A stretch of 64,000 bases of DNA from Bradyrhizobium sp. CCBAU 53338 (GCF_015291665.1 NZ_CP030048.1:3658001-3722000), one strand, 5' to 3'; shown: positions 24,035 to 32,786, counted from the first letter of the stretch. Notes: a model not told the origin generated them from the sequence alone. A program made the numbers and translations.

Positions 24035-24601
24035 ATGTTCGCACGTAAACGTCCGCCGGTCCAACTCGTCGAGAGTGTCACTGAAGACGCATCTCCCACC
24101 ATCGCGGGCGACGTACCGTCGCTGAAGGCGGTCTCGACCCGATATGCTGAATTGACGGCCTTGCAGACCTCCCTCCGCCAGTCCGCGGCGCATCTACAGT
24201 CGGAAATCGCGGAAGCAAATCCTGAGTGCCGGGCGAGGATTGAGGTTGATCTTGCCGAGATCGATCGGAAGCAGCACGAAGTCACGGCTCAGTTGAGGCG
24301 AGAGTCGGCTGAGGCATCGGCCGCCGTCTGCAGGCTTGTCGCTCCACACTATCGCGAATTGGTCGCAAGGCTGGCCGCAGCACTCATCGAGGTGCATCGC
24401 GCGAACTCCGCTTATACCGATTTTGCCGAAAAGCTCGATCGCCGCTCGGTGAAGTGGGCTCGGCTTAAGCCAGCGTTTCCACATTTTCTCGGAAGCCCTA
24501 AAGACAAGAATTCTCACCTGGCCGTGTTTCTCAAACAGCTCGTCGCCGATGGCTTCCTGGAGCGACGGGATCTTCCGAAAGAGTTCGGGGGGAAGGCATG
24601 A
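24035..24601 (+). CDS. Hypothetical coiled-coil protein
   Basis: 188 residues from ATG 24035 (TTAGGA upstream). Residues about 35-110 are rich in heptad-like helices (ELTALQTSLRQSAAHLQSEI) and predict a coiled coil; the end has a compact region (FLKQLVADGFLERRDLP). I do not recognise the family. It overlaps the prohead protease start by 4 bp and sits where a portal gene would be expected. Confidence 0.6.
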   Translation: MFARKRPPVQLVESVTEDASPTIAGDVPSLKAVSTRYAELTALQTSLRQSAAHLQSEIAEANPECRARIEVDLAEIDRKQHEVTAQLRRESAEASAAVCRLVAPHYRELVARLAAALIEVHRANSAYTDFAEKLDRRSVKWARLKPAFPHFLGSPKDKNSHLAVFLKQLVADGFLERRDLPKEFGGKA

Positions 24602-25296
24602 CACCTCTTGGCCGCCCGAAACTCGAATATTTGAACTCCGGACGCATTGATCGCGTCGGACCGGGGTCCATTACCCCCACCAGAGGCGCGCGCAAGGCCG
24701 GGGTCTTAGGCTACATCGGTGGATGGGCCACCCGATACGCTAAACCGCACATTCACAAGTCGCGCATCGAGGTCATGATGGTCGGATGCTTCGCCACAAC
24801 CTTGGCGAAGCAGCAGGCTGTTCGGTTCCTGATTGACCACGATGAGGGGCAGCTCGTCGCCACGAGCGACGACAATCTCATGCTGCGCAGCGATGAGGTC
24901 GGTCTCGCATTCATTTTGACCGTGCCGGCGACAGATGCGGGCGAGAAGGCCCTTCGGGCCGTCGAGTCGGGCCGGATGGCGGCGATGTCGGTTGGTTATG
25001 AAACCGTGGAGACCGAGGCCAAGCAGCTCGCCGGGGAGCAATGTTACCTCGTTCGATCCGCGAGATTGAATGAGATCTCCCTGGTCTCGCGCGGTGCGGT
25101 ATCGCAGGCCTATGCGAAGGTTATTGCGAGGCCCGATTTCTCGCTGGTTTTGGAAGACGCCGCGGGCGCTGATCGTGCCGCGGAGAAATCGAAACACGAA
25201 GCGCTTCGGGCAAGAGCAAGTGCCGCTGCGTCGGATGTGTCGTCCTCGTTCCGCAACGTCATCAATCTTCTTGGAGCGATGGGAAATGCTGCATGA
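24598..25296 (+). CDS. HK97-family prohead protease
   Basis: A 232-residue serine protease of the phage prohead maturation family (S78, herpesvirus assemblin-like fold), which cleaves scaffold and capsid in the immature head. The expected residues are seen: His in VRFLIDHDEG, Ser in MAAMSVGYE and the NEISLVSRG motif. Length is normal. Its usual substrate, the major capsid gene that should follow, is absent. The start overlaps the preceding gene (ATGA). If functional it may act on a helper's capsid. Confidence 0.85.
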   Translation: MTPLGRPKLEYLNSGRIDRVGPGSITPTRGARKAGVLGYIGGWATRYAKPHIHKSRIEVMMVGCFATTLAKQQAVRFLIDHDEGQLVATSDDNLMLRSDEVGLAFILTVPATDAGEKALRAVESGRMAAMSVGYETVETEAKQLAGEQCYLVRSARLNEISLVSRGAVSQAYAKVIARPDFSLVLEDAAGADRAAEKSKHEALRARASAAASDVSSSFRNVINLLGAMGNAA

Positions 25297-25414
25297 CGTT
25301 AGGATGTTGGGTGCAGCAGAGGACGGGGAGTGCGGTGAACGTGTCCACATCGCGCTCCCCGCTCCTCGATTTCAGGGGGCCGCGATGACCGCAGAACTGG
25401 CAAAGGGCAAATAG
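25286..25414 (+). CDS. Small phage ORF, 42 residues
   Basis: ATG at 25286 overlaps the protease end by 11 bp and the stop directly abuts the next start (TAGATG), a packing that favours a real gene. The product (GERVHIALPAPRFQGAAMTA region) has no family I know. It might be the remnant of a larger tail gene at a deletion joint. Confidence 0.4.
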   Translation: MLHDVRMLGAAEDGECGERVHIALPAPRFQGAAMTAELAKGK

Positions 25415-26212
25415 ATGTCTGCTGCCATCATGTTGCGACAGCATAACTGCATCCATTTAGCGACTGATGCCGCGGTTTATTTCCAGGATGGCGTGGTGGC
25501 TGAATTTGTCGATAAGTGCCGCGCCTTTCCCGAGATTAGATGCGCCGTCACGATGCTCGGCGCCTCCCGTTGGCAGGATCTCGTTTTTGATGCCTTCCGC
25601 GAGACATTCACGTCGTTCGATGATGCCAAGGAGCGCATGCCGTTCCTTCTGCAGGTGTTGTGGCGCGAGCATGCAAGCACTGTCTGCGAGCCGGGAGCGT
25701 GGCCCGCTTGCGACGTGTGGGTGATTGGCTGGTCCGATCAGATCGGTGGGCCGGATGGTTTTACAGCCTTCATGGATGACTTCGAGGAGTGGAGAGATCG
25801 CGATGGCGCTAACCCCCATGCGCGGCCACCGTTTGTTGTCTATCCGCTGCATCCTGAGTTTGGCCTGAATTGGCATCCGCATCCGACCGCGGAGCAACTC
25901 TTCGAGGCGAAGTTTCCGAGAAGTCTGGCGGAGACGGAAATGTTGAGCGATGTCGATCTCCTTCAGGTGATGGAGGTCCAGCGTCGCATTCCGAGCCGAT
26001 TTCACGGTCACCCGATCGTTGGCGGTTACATGGACATGACGACAGTGGATCGAAACGGCGCACTTCAGCGTCGAGTCCATACCTGGGATGACAAGGTCGG
26101 CGAATTGATCCGGCCGGGGTCAATCGATTGGGTGAAGTGGCGACAGGCGCGCGAGCGTGCTCCCAGCAATGTCGCATCAATACGCAAGGCAAGAAAGATT
26201 CTTCATGCTTAA
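25415..26212 (+). CDS. Phage tail-associated protein, Ntn-hydrolase-like N-terminus
   Basis: 265 residues. The first 60 look like an Ntn-hydrolase or proteasome-like beta layer (IHLATDAAVYFQDGVVAEFV, then VTMLGASRW), a pattern met in uncharacterised proteins of tail modules of alphaproteobacterial phages. The rest has no clear domain. No catalytic N-terminal nucleophile is visible, so enzyme function is doubtful. AAAGGG precedes the ATG and the end overlaps the tape-measure start by 8 bp. Confidence 0.6.
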   Translation: MSAAIMLRQHNCIHLATDAAVYFQDGVVAEFVDKCRAFPEIRCAVTMLGASRWQDLVFDAFRETFTSFDDAKERMPFLLQVLWREHASTVCEPGAWPACDVWVIGWSDQIGGPDGFTAFMDDFEEWRDRDGANPHARPPFVVYPLHPEFGLNWHPHPTAEQLFEAKFPRSLAETEMLSDVDLLQVMEVQRRIPSRFHGHPIVGGYMDMTTVDRNGALQRRVHTWDDKVGELIRPGSIDWVKWRQARERAPSNVASIRKARKILHA

Positions 26213-27683
26213 TAACCTGCAAAATCAACTGCCTGTTCTCGACGCCGTCGGGGGCGCGCAAAAGATGGCTGCGCAGTATGCCGCCGACTATGCGACCTAC
26301 CTAGATCAAGGCAAGACCTCGACGGATGCCGCTGCCCTCGCCAGCGCTAATTTTGCCGCGTCGCAGGCGCAGGCCAACTCGTCCGCGAAGGAGATGTTGT
26401 TCAATCTCCAGAATCAGGCTGCCGCTGCTGGCGCGGTTACGGGCGCCGAGCGAATTGGTGCGCAGGGGCAAGCGACGTATAATTCGTTGATTCACCAGGG
26501 CGTCGACGAGACACTGGCTGCGTCGGTTGCCAACCAGCAAATGGCGAACAGCGTGGACGCCGCCAATGCAAAAGTCGAGCAGCAGACCGAAAACGTTAAA
26601 GACAATACCGCCATGATCCGGGCAGCGCGCGATGGCACAGAAGCGACCACGGCGGCAATGATCGCGTATAAAAATGCAGTCAATTCCGGTGCAGACACTG
26701 ATGTTGCCATAGCTCTAAAGAACGCCGTTTTGGAAAACGGACTCGAACGGCAGGCAGACAAGGCTTACGCGGCGGCCGAGGCATACGATCGACTTGCTGA
26801 AGCAGAACGCGCTGCGGCTCGGGCTGCACATGATGCGCAATATGCCGACATCACGCCCGGCGGTGATAATTCCTTTGGATTCTTCCAACTCAAGAACGGG
26901 ATCGAGGGCAATAGCGCTTACGCAGAAAGCGGATACCAGTCCTACAACTGGCAGCAGCAGGGGGTTCAATCTCTGGCGAACAGCGGGCTACTTTCCGGAA
27001 GCGCGCTCGATCAAGCCTGGTCAAATGCGTCGAAGAGCCCAGACATCAGTGCTGTCCAGGAAGCGCAAATAACTCAGGCGCTCCGCAACGGAGGTATTGA
27101 TGCTGCGATAAACGTTGCAAAGCGGTTTGGAGTAGACGCGCAACAACAATTTCAGAGTGTGGATTCCCTCTATCAGATCAAAAATGGAATGACCGGCGAC
27201 AACGCCGTCAAGGCCGCCAATCTGCAAGATGAACTTGCGTGGCTTCAATCCCAACCCGAAACCGTCGCCCGCGATCAGGCCATCATCAATCTGCAAAGTT
27301 CGATCGATGGCCTAACAAAGTCCACCGACAGCTTGAACAGCACAAACCAAAGTCTGCTGTCGCCGTATTATTCGCAAGACCCGAGGACGAGCCATATCGG
27401 CTTCCGCTCGCAGGGCATGGCGACGGGCGGGGAGATCACCATCCCCGGTGGCTACAGCGCCAACGACAATATGACGGTGACTGTGCCGGTCGCGTCGGGC
27501 GAGTTGCTATCGGTGCGGCGTCCTGGTCAGAGCCTCGGCAACGCCACGCAAAACGTCACGATCAATCTCGGAGGGATCACCATCAATAGCGGCGGTGGAC
27601 AGGTTGACACCAACGCGATCGGAAGGACCGTCTATCAGGCGCTCCAATCCGGCGCCAAGCAACTCTCGGTGGCCGGCCGATGA
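26205..27683 (+). CDS. Tape-measure protein C-terminal half (shortened)
   Basis: 492 residues: a long Ala/Gln-rich helical part (NLQNQLPVLDAVGGAQKMAA), then a Gly-rich end GMATGGEITIPGGYSANDNM with VASGELLSVRRPG, the standard C-terminal module of long-tail tape-measure proteins (FATGG...PG...ND...SPGE.v). Usual proteins have 700-1500 residues and a membrane segment, which is missing. ATG 26205 is chosen because it overlaps the preceding gene; the upstream frame extension lies inside that gene. Either a deleted gene or a short-tail version. Confidence 0.65.
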   Translation: MLNNLQNQLPVLDAVGGAQKMAAQYAADYATYLDQGKTSTDAAALASANFAASQAQANSSAKEMLFNLQNQAAAAGAVTGAERIGAQGQATYNSLIHQGVDETLAASVANQQMANSVDAANAKVEQQTENVKDNTAMIRAARDGTEATTAAMIAYKNAVNSGADTDVAIALKNAVLENGLERQADKAYAAAEAYDRLAEAERAAARAAHDAQYADITPGGDNSFGFFQLKNGIEGNSAYAESGYQSYNWQQQGVQSLANSGLLSGSALDQAWSNASKSPDISAVQEAQITQALRNGGIDAAINVAKRFGVDAQQQFQSVDSLYQIKNGMTGDNAVKAANLQDELAWLQSQPETVARDQAIINLQSSIDGLTKSTDSLNSTNQSLLSPYYSQDPRTSHIGFRSQGMATGGEITIPGGYSANDNMTVTVPVASGELLSVRRPGQSLGNATQNVTINLGGITINSGGGQVDTNAIGRTVYQALQSGAKQLSVAGR

Positions 27684-27847
27684 CAATACCGGCTTATCGT
27701 CTGCCAGAAGCCATCGAGAAGGGCTCAAGGTTCGGGCCTGCGTTCAAAAATGTAATTCAGGAGGCGATCTCCGGCAACGAGCAGCGCTTTGGGCAATGGA
27801 CCAAATTGTCGCTGTGTCGGCGTCTCGGTGTGGTCGCGCCGATTTAG
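27680..27847 (+). pseudogene. DUF2460-type tail gene, 5' fragment
   Basis: Starts with an ATGA overlap on the tape-measure stop. Only 55 codons are open; the first 45 (YRLPEAIEKGSRFGPAFKN, ISGNEQRFGQW) match the start of DUF2460/TIGR02217 tail proteins, whose full length is about 200 residues. Similarity ends near 27820 and the frame closes at 27847, overlapping the end of the reverse glycosyltransferase gene. This marks a replacement or deletion joint. Confidence 0.6.
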
Positions 27848-29388
27848 GGATGCCCCAAGCTTTCACGGCGAATCCCCCCATAGGTATTTACTAGCTTTGC
27901 AAATCGGTCTTTCGCGTCATCCGGACATGTAGTTCTCTCTCCGAATTTGAATATTTTCCTTGCCGGTCTTTCCTTGAGGGGTGCAATCATAGCGCTCGCC
28001 GGAAAACAGAACAGCGTCACGCCCAGACGCGCAGAGAGTGCTTGAATCGGTTCAGGTACAGCATAAACCCCGTCTTGCAGCCAATATTTACCGCGATCGA
28101 CTACAAGGTCTGTTACGCCTTCGTCTGCAAGAAATTCAGACACTCTTCCCGCAACAATTGCATTAAGGTAGGCGACATTCGCTACGATTGCCTCTGTTTG
28201 GATGAGGCGGCTCCCGGCGGGCAGAAAATAGCCAAAGCTTCCGGCTCGATCCCCCATCGCGAATATAGCGTTGCTATCTGCCTGCCTTGCTTCGATCACA
28301 TTGGCGACGCCCCAAGAGGGAGTTTTATTTTGAAGGTGTGCGGCAGCTAGAATTGGTGCGTTGTAGCGGACTAAATATTCAGAGCTTGACCATAGCGTTT
28401 CCAACACCAAGACAAAAACTGCCATCCATTTTTGTGGTCCAGGCTTCGTTTCCGAAAGTACCAGAAGAGTAAAATAGAAAAGGAGAGCAACAGGCCAGGC
28501 GTACCAATGCCAGATATGCCAACCTGAAAAGATGCTGTAGTAAGCGGCAGACGCAGCGATCGCAAACATGCAAATGCTGATCTCTTGCTTATGCTTGAGG
28601 TTGGCAGCGCGACGTGGGGCTAGCGAAACGATGACCAATGCTAAAGTCGGCGCAATGGCCCATCTAAGTATATCCAAACCTGCCTGGAAATTTTGGCCAA
28701 GTCTATTTCCAACGGCTTTTGCCAAACCAGAGATCGGAAGAGGCGTACCGAAGAAAGTGTAATTCAATAAAAGATAGGTGAGGATGGCGAACGCGAGAAG
28801 AAGGTTCGAGCGATAGTCGATCCGTCTATCGATCGCGAATTGAAAAATCTCTCTTCCGATGATCAGACCAACCGCATCGAGTCTCGCCAGGAACAGAAGG
28901 GTCGCAAATGTTCCGCGTTGCCAACCATCAGATCGGAAATACAGAAGTGCAATTGGTAGGCATAGGACGGTTTCCAATCCTGAAGATGAGACCATTGGAA
29001 ATGCGATCGTGGTCAATGCGGCAGGCCAAGCCTTTCCGTATATCCGAGACGATAGAAACATAAACGTGCCGATGACACAGAAAATCAGCAGATGCAGTAC
29101 GACGGCGAGAGCGTGATGATCGCCGCGGACCAAAAATGAAGCGGCCGCCAAAATGGCCATCCAGAGTGGCTGATATCCGTTTGTGTCGAGCGGCGGCGCG
29201 AACATGCTCCGCAAATTCACAGCTAAATTCGATGCAACTCCGAGATAATAGTATGCGTCGTCAAAGATCAGATCTACCCAAGTCGTCGGTTCAGCAAAAA
29301 GTGTGATGGTGGCGGCGACGAGCGGGACTGACAGAGCGAGCAAATTGACGAAGCCAACCACGCTCACATTCCGAGTCCCAAACGCCAT
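27844..29388 (-). CDS. Integral-membrane glycosyltransferase (GT-C type), cargo gene
   Basis: A 514-residue protein with about ten membrane segments and a C-terminal soluble domain. The first outside loop carries DDAYYYLGVASNL and TNGYQPLW, a motif pair typical of ArnT/GT39-like bacterial GT-C glycosyltransferases using polyprenyl-linked sugars. It may alter surface polysaccharide. It is visibly AT-richer than its neighbours and reversed relative to the phage genes, consistent with later acquisition as cargo, possibly for superinfection exclusion by receptor change (inference). ATG 29388 is preferred over 29427 because a GAAAG stretch precedes it. Confidence 0.75.
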   Translation of the reverse strand: MAFGTRNVSVVGFVNLLALSVPLVAATITLFAEPTTWVDLIFDDAYYYLGVASNLAVNLRSMFAPPLDTNGYQPLWMAILAAASFLVRGDHHALAVVLHLLIFCVIGTFMFLSSRIYGKAWPAALTTIAFPMVSSSGLETVLCLPIALLYFRSDGWQRGTFATLLFLARLDAVGLIIGREIFQFAIDRRIDYRSNLLLAFAILTYLLLNYTFFGTPLPISGLAKAVGNRLGQNFQAGLDILRWAIAPTLALVIVSLAPRRAANLKHKQEISICMFAIAASAAYYSIFSGWHIWHWYAWPVALLFYFTLLVLSETKPGPQKWMAVFVLVLETLWSSSEYLVRYNAPILAAAHLQNKTPSWGVANVIEARQADSNAIFAMGDRAGSFGYFLPAGSRLIQTEAIVANVAYLNAIVAGRVSEFLADEGVTDLVVDRGKYWLQDGVYAVPEPIQALSARLGVTLFCFPASAMIAPLKERPARKIFKFGERTTCPDDAKDRFAKLVNTYGGIRRESLGHP

Positions 29389-29986
29389 AGATGAACTTTC
29401 GCGCCTTTGTTTCGATGCTACGAGCATTGTGGGAAATTACCGTTGGTGTGGCGACTTATCGCTTTGTGAGCGGGCTAGAGCGTCCGACTCCGCTTCAGCC
29501 CAGGTAGCTACCGCGTACCCCAATTCTGGCGACAATCTCACGGCGGTAACAGGGGGGCACACCCCTTTTTTGAGGGGCGGCACGCGAGGCGGGGAAGACT
29601 GCAGGGGTGGTAGCGGACCGGCTCTTACCGCATGCGATTGAAGCCGAAAACGGCCCCAAGCGCAATCCGGGGCTGGCCGGGAATTTCGCTGGAGCCGTTT
29701 CGGCGCAGCCGAATCAAACGGCGCGCACTCGCTCAGCATTCCTCGCGCTCAAATTGTGCGCAATAACATATGATCAAATTGGCCCCAGCTCCGGGGGCAG
29801 GGGGGCTCGTATGGAGCTGGGGCCAGTGGGGTCTGCCCTTCATGGCGGCGAAGGGCGAAGGGAAAACCTGGCAACCCATCGACCGTTCCTATGACCACCC
29901 GTAAATTTCCCAGTAGGCAAACGGCTGGCTAGGCCCGGAATTGCACGGGGTTGCGCTGCGTAGTTCCGACAACTACCCAGCGCACT
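29389..29986. other. Gene-poor region in the element
   Basis: About 600 bp with G-run hairpins (near 29551-29570, GGGG/CCCC followed by six T, and a CCCCAGCTCC/GGAGCTGGGG repeat at 29782-29825) but no coding frame with similarity. The promoter of the glycosyltransferase gene should be at its left side. Confidence 0.45.
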
Positions 29987-30157
29987 ATGCCGGAACCCAT
30001 GATGCTTAAATGCCCGCGGTGTGGCTTTGCGATGCTGTCGGCCGATAAGCACCTCGATTGGCGCGAGCGCACTTACGAGTGCATAAACTGCGGCAATGAA
30101 TTGAAGGGGCACGACCTCGACCCGTGGCGAGAAGACGTCAAAAACCCAATCAAGTAG
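29987..30157 (+). CDS. Small zinc-ribbon protein
   Basis: 56 residues with two Cys pairs, CPRCG near residue 9 and CINCG about 25 residues later, which form a single zinc ribbon. Such proteins are common small genes in rhizobial phages and islands; likely nucleic-acid binding. ATG 29987 starts MPEPMMLKCPRCG. Confidence 0.55.
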   Translation: MPEPMMLKCPRCGFAMLSADKHLDWRERTYECINCGNELKGHDLDPWREDVKNPIK

Positions 30158-30179
30158 GGCGCTTCCGGCATTCGGATGG

Positions 30180-30448
30180 TCAGCCTGAGAGGGTGTCGCC
30201 TGGCGTCAATATTCGGACGTAGGTGCCGCTCTCGTGCAGCTCGATCCACCTCGCTCTATGGCGTGCTTGATGCTGGCGCTAAATTCAGACCCGGTGGCTT
30301 TGCAGCCGTCTTTCGATAGGAACGGTGCGTTGATCTTCTCGATATGGATGCGACCGTCCTGAACCGCCTCTATCATCTTGGTCAATTCGATCAGCTTGCG
30401 AGCCGCGGCCTCGGGGTCGGAATAGGGACGCTCGCTTTTCATGTTCAT
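30180..30448 (-). pseudogene. Small conserved protein with an apparent frameshift
   Basis: The open frame begins MNMKSERPYSDPEAAARKL and runs 80 codons to 30206. Near 30247-30253 the frame seems to lack one base: the third frame continues as RWIELHESGTYVRILTPG to a stop at 30180-30182, the C-terminal pattern (ERGWxxxHESGTYV) I know from the family. The present product would have an altered last 20 residues. Function unknown. Confidence 0.5.
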
Positions 30449-30496
30449 GGATCAGCCCCAGCCAAATTGATGCCGATCGTATAGGCGATTCTCAAT

Positions 30497-30796
30497 TCAC
30501 GGCCGGCTATTCTTTCTCGGCAAGATCGCTTGCTCGGTGCCGTTGCTGCCGGCGACAATGTTGGACCCGCGCGTGCCGCAAGCCGTGCAGACGAACCGCG
30601 GCTCAAGCTGTGAAATCCGGAGCGCGTCCGGCCATCGGTCAACATACTCGGCTGGGAGTTTGACGTTATGGCTGCACCTGTAGTCCTCGCAGAACACAAT
30701 CAGGTCGCGCACGCCCGTTGATCGCAGGTCGCCAAGCGTAATCTTGAGCGGGCGGCCATCAGGTTCGGTGCGATTGCGTCGGGGCGGTCTCGTCAT
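30497..30796 (-). CDS. Small Cys-containing protein (zinc-binding type)
   Basis: 99 residues with IVFCEDYRCSHNVKLPAEYV and RFVCTACGTRGS: two Cys groups (CEDYRC-H and CTACG) about 35 residues apart, likely one zinc site. The pattern occurs in small conserved proteins of Rhizobiales. Function unknown. It is upstream of the frameshifted gene on the same strand. Confidence 0.6.
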   Translation of the reverse strand: MTRPPRRNRTEPDGRPLKITLGDLRSTGVRDLIVFCEDYRCSHNVKLPAEYVDRWPDALRISQLEPRFVCTACGTRGSNIVAGSNGTEQAILPRKNSRP

Positions 30797-30981
30797 GGGC
30801 GCTATCGAAGCGCGGAGCCCGTGAGAGTCAAATTGTCGATTGCTGGTGGCTGGGAACGATCACGGGCCACAATTCCTCGTGGTGCCTATCAAATCGGTGA
30901 ATTGTCATTCTTGAGCCTTTGGCTCGCCCCGACTCAGGCGCGCCCTTCCGCAGCGCATTTCCGCGCTTTGTGGAGGCGAGC

Positions 30982-31932
30982 ATGTCCCGTGTCCAAAAAT
31001 TCCGTTCACATGAGGAGCGTAGCGCGGCGCGCCGGAAGTGGATGGGTGTCCCTCCAGGCATGACCGAAGACCTCGCCGCCGAGTTCATGCGGCGGCTAAC
31101 AGCAGGCGAGACGCTACGAAGGATCACGTCCGGCAATAAACGATGTGGGCCGGCTCTGGTTACGCCACAACGTTTCAAGAAGCATTGCGAATTGCACCCT
31201 GCTTGGGCGATCGAAGCAAGGCGTCTTGCCAAAATCAACGAAAAGGCGGCGGACGCGCTCAAGTCCCCCAAACTGTACAAGCTATGCTGTAAACACGGCC
31301 ACTCGCTGGATCTAAGATATACGTACCATAGATACGGCTACATTTGTCGAGGTTGCCGCGGGTGCGATAGGCGTCGAAACGCTGCGGCCGGCATCCTCGA
31401 GCCAGGGCAAATCGAAAAAGCATCGGCTGCTTTGCGAAACGGAGCCACGATCAACCAGATCATCCACGGCCGTCCACCGGGAAGCGGCAACTACTACGAT
31501 CGAACATTGATACTGATCCATCCTTCGGTTTTTTATCGCTATCGCCGAGCAAATCCTGAATTCAATCAGTTTGTGCTGGACACGATCGAAACCAGAGTTT
31601 GCCGGCGCAATCCAATATCGGCCGTCGCGTCTGGAACGTTCAGATACGAATGGGACCCCGCTGATGCTCATGTAATCCCCGGGCTGATACCCGATGGCTT
31701 CCCCGGCAAAGACGACGTGGTCCAATCGATCTTCGTCGAACTGATTGAGGGTCGTTTAGATCGAGGCCAACTGAAACAGCATATCAGGTGGTTTTTGAAG
31801 GATTACGATCGGCAGCATCCAGGGAAATTCGCAAAGTTTGGCAACAGCCCGCTCGTATCGCTGGACGAAGCCATGTTTGATGACGGACACGGCACCCGAG
31901 GCGACTACGTGACCCGCAGCCTCTGGGACTAG
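30982..31932 (+). CDS. Composite HTH / zinc / sigma-region-2-like regulator
   Basis: 316 residues. Residues 28-93 (LTAGETLRRITS, then TPQRFKKHCELHPAWAIEA) look like the helix-turn-helix of small terminases and related regulators; a second similar unit is at 142-203 (LRNGATINQIIHG, PSVFYRYRRANPEFNQFV). Between them a Cys/His cluster (C102/C103, H105, H107, C122, C125, C128) suggests a zinc module. The end (DDVVQSIFVELIEGRLD, then SLDEAMFDDG) resembles region 2 of sigma factors. ATG 30982 follows GGAGG. No named family; a DNA-binding late-gene or excision regulator is a guess. Confidence 0.6.
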   Translation: MSRVQKFRSHEERSAARRKWMGVPPGMTEDLAAEFMRRLTAGETLRRITSGNKRCGPALVTPQRFKKHCELHPAWAIEARRLAKINEKAADALKSPKLYKLCCKHGHSLDLRYTYHRYGYICRGCRGCDRRRNAAAGILEPGQIEKASAALRNGATINQIIHGRPPGSGNYYDRTLILIHPSVFYRYRRANPEFNQFVLDTIETRVCRRNPISAVASGTFRYEWDPADAHVIPGLIPDGFPGKDDVVQSIFVELIEGRLDRGQLKQHIRWFLKDYDRQHPGKFAKFGNSPLVSLDEAMFDDGHGTRGDYVTRSLWD

Positions 31933-32168
31933 GCGCGCGAAAGCCGCCCCAGAGGGGCTTGGCAATCACTGCAAATCAGGAATACGGTGCAGGCGGAGCC
32001 TGAAAACTCCCGCTGAAAGCCCTTGCCGGGGCTGTTTGGCACCAGGGCGATGGCAGGGCGATCCTTGCCGGGATCAACTGTCGCCATCGAGACGTAGACG
32101 CGCTGGTTAGCCGCCAGCGTGAACGGCAGCACTATGCCGGGAAGGCGGCGGCTATACAAGACCCGCAA
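31929..32168 (-). CDS. Possible small protein
   Basis: 79 residues ending CTVFLICSDCQAPLGRLS with one CxxC. It may start at the internal ATG 32087 (MATVDPGKDRPA). It converges on the preceding gene with overlapping stops. Weakly supported. Confidence 0.35.
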   Translation of the reverse strand: MRVLYSRRLPGIVLPFTLAANQRVYVSMATVDPGKDRPAIALVPNSPGKGFQREFSGSACTVFLICSDCQAPLGRLSRA

Positions 32169-32279
32169 GGGGAAGGCCGTCGCGCGTCGTCTCTGGCGGC
32201 GTTTTCAGCTTCCCGGCGCCAGTGCTGCCCACTGGCACTCCGGTCCTGAAAAACCGGATTATGATCCAGAGAACCACCC

Positions 32280-32558
32280 ATGCAAGCCATTGCAGAACTA
32301 CGCCCAGAGCCCTCTGGCGACATCTCGCCCGACGCGGAGGCGAGCCTCAACGATCTTTCCAACGCATTCGAATGCGCGCGGACCATCTTCAACTACGCCA
32401 CCATGCTAGGGGTGCTATTGGCGAGCCCGGACGCGGAAAATGCCGTCAGTGGCATGCACCAACTAATGCACGAGGTCCGTGATCTCGCGATGACGGTCCA
32501 GAACCTCCTCAACCGAGCGAGCGGCGGACGCCTTGATCCTACCAGCAGGGAGGGGTGA
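32280..32558 (+). CDS. Hypothetical protein
   Basis: 92 residues, acidic and helical (SLNDLSNAFECARTIFNYA), no known domain. It stops three bases before the next start, so the two are probably one operon. Confidence 0.5.
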   Translation: MQAIAELRPEPSGDISPDAEASLNDLSNAFECARTIFNYATMLGVLLASPDAENAVSGMHQLMHEVRDLAMTVQNLLNRASGGRLDPTSREG

Positions 32559-32561
32559 GCC

Positions 32562-32786
32562 ATGAAGGCAAAGCTTACCAAGCGCCAGCATCAGGTTATC
32601 CGGCTCATTGTCGAAGGCCTCACAAGCAAGCAGATTGCGAGAAAGTTGGAGCTTTCGCACCGCACCGTCGAGTCTCACCGGCAAAATGCCTATCGCAGGC
32701 TCGGGGTGCACAACGTCGCTGGGATGATACGCTGCATCATCGCCTTTGGTGCAGAAGCCAATCGCGCTCGCGCGCATCTGCATTAA
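32562..32786 (+). CDS. LuxR-type helix-turn-helix protein
   Basis: 74 residues consisting almost only of a GerE/LuxR DNA-binding domain: LTKRQHQVIRLIVEGLTSKQ, then SHRTVESHRQNAYRRLGV. There is no receiver or ligand domain, so it acts as a stand-alone binder. Probably a regulator of the element. Confidence 0.8.
   Translation: MKAKLTKRQHQVIRLIVEGLTSKQIARKLELSHRTVESHRQNAYRRLGVHNVAGMIRCIIAFGAEANRARAHLH

Noticed and set aside
29607..29894. Open frame of 95 codons in the gene-poor part of the element
   Set aside because: No domain, no good start signal, G-run driven composition.
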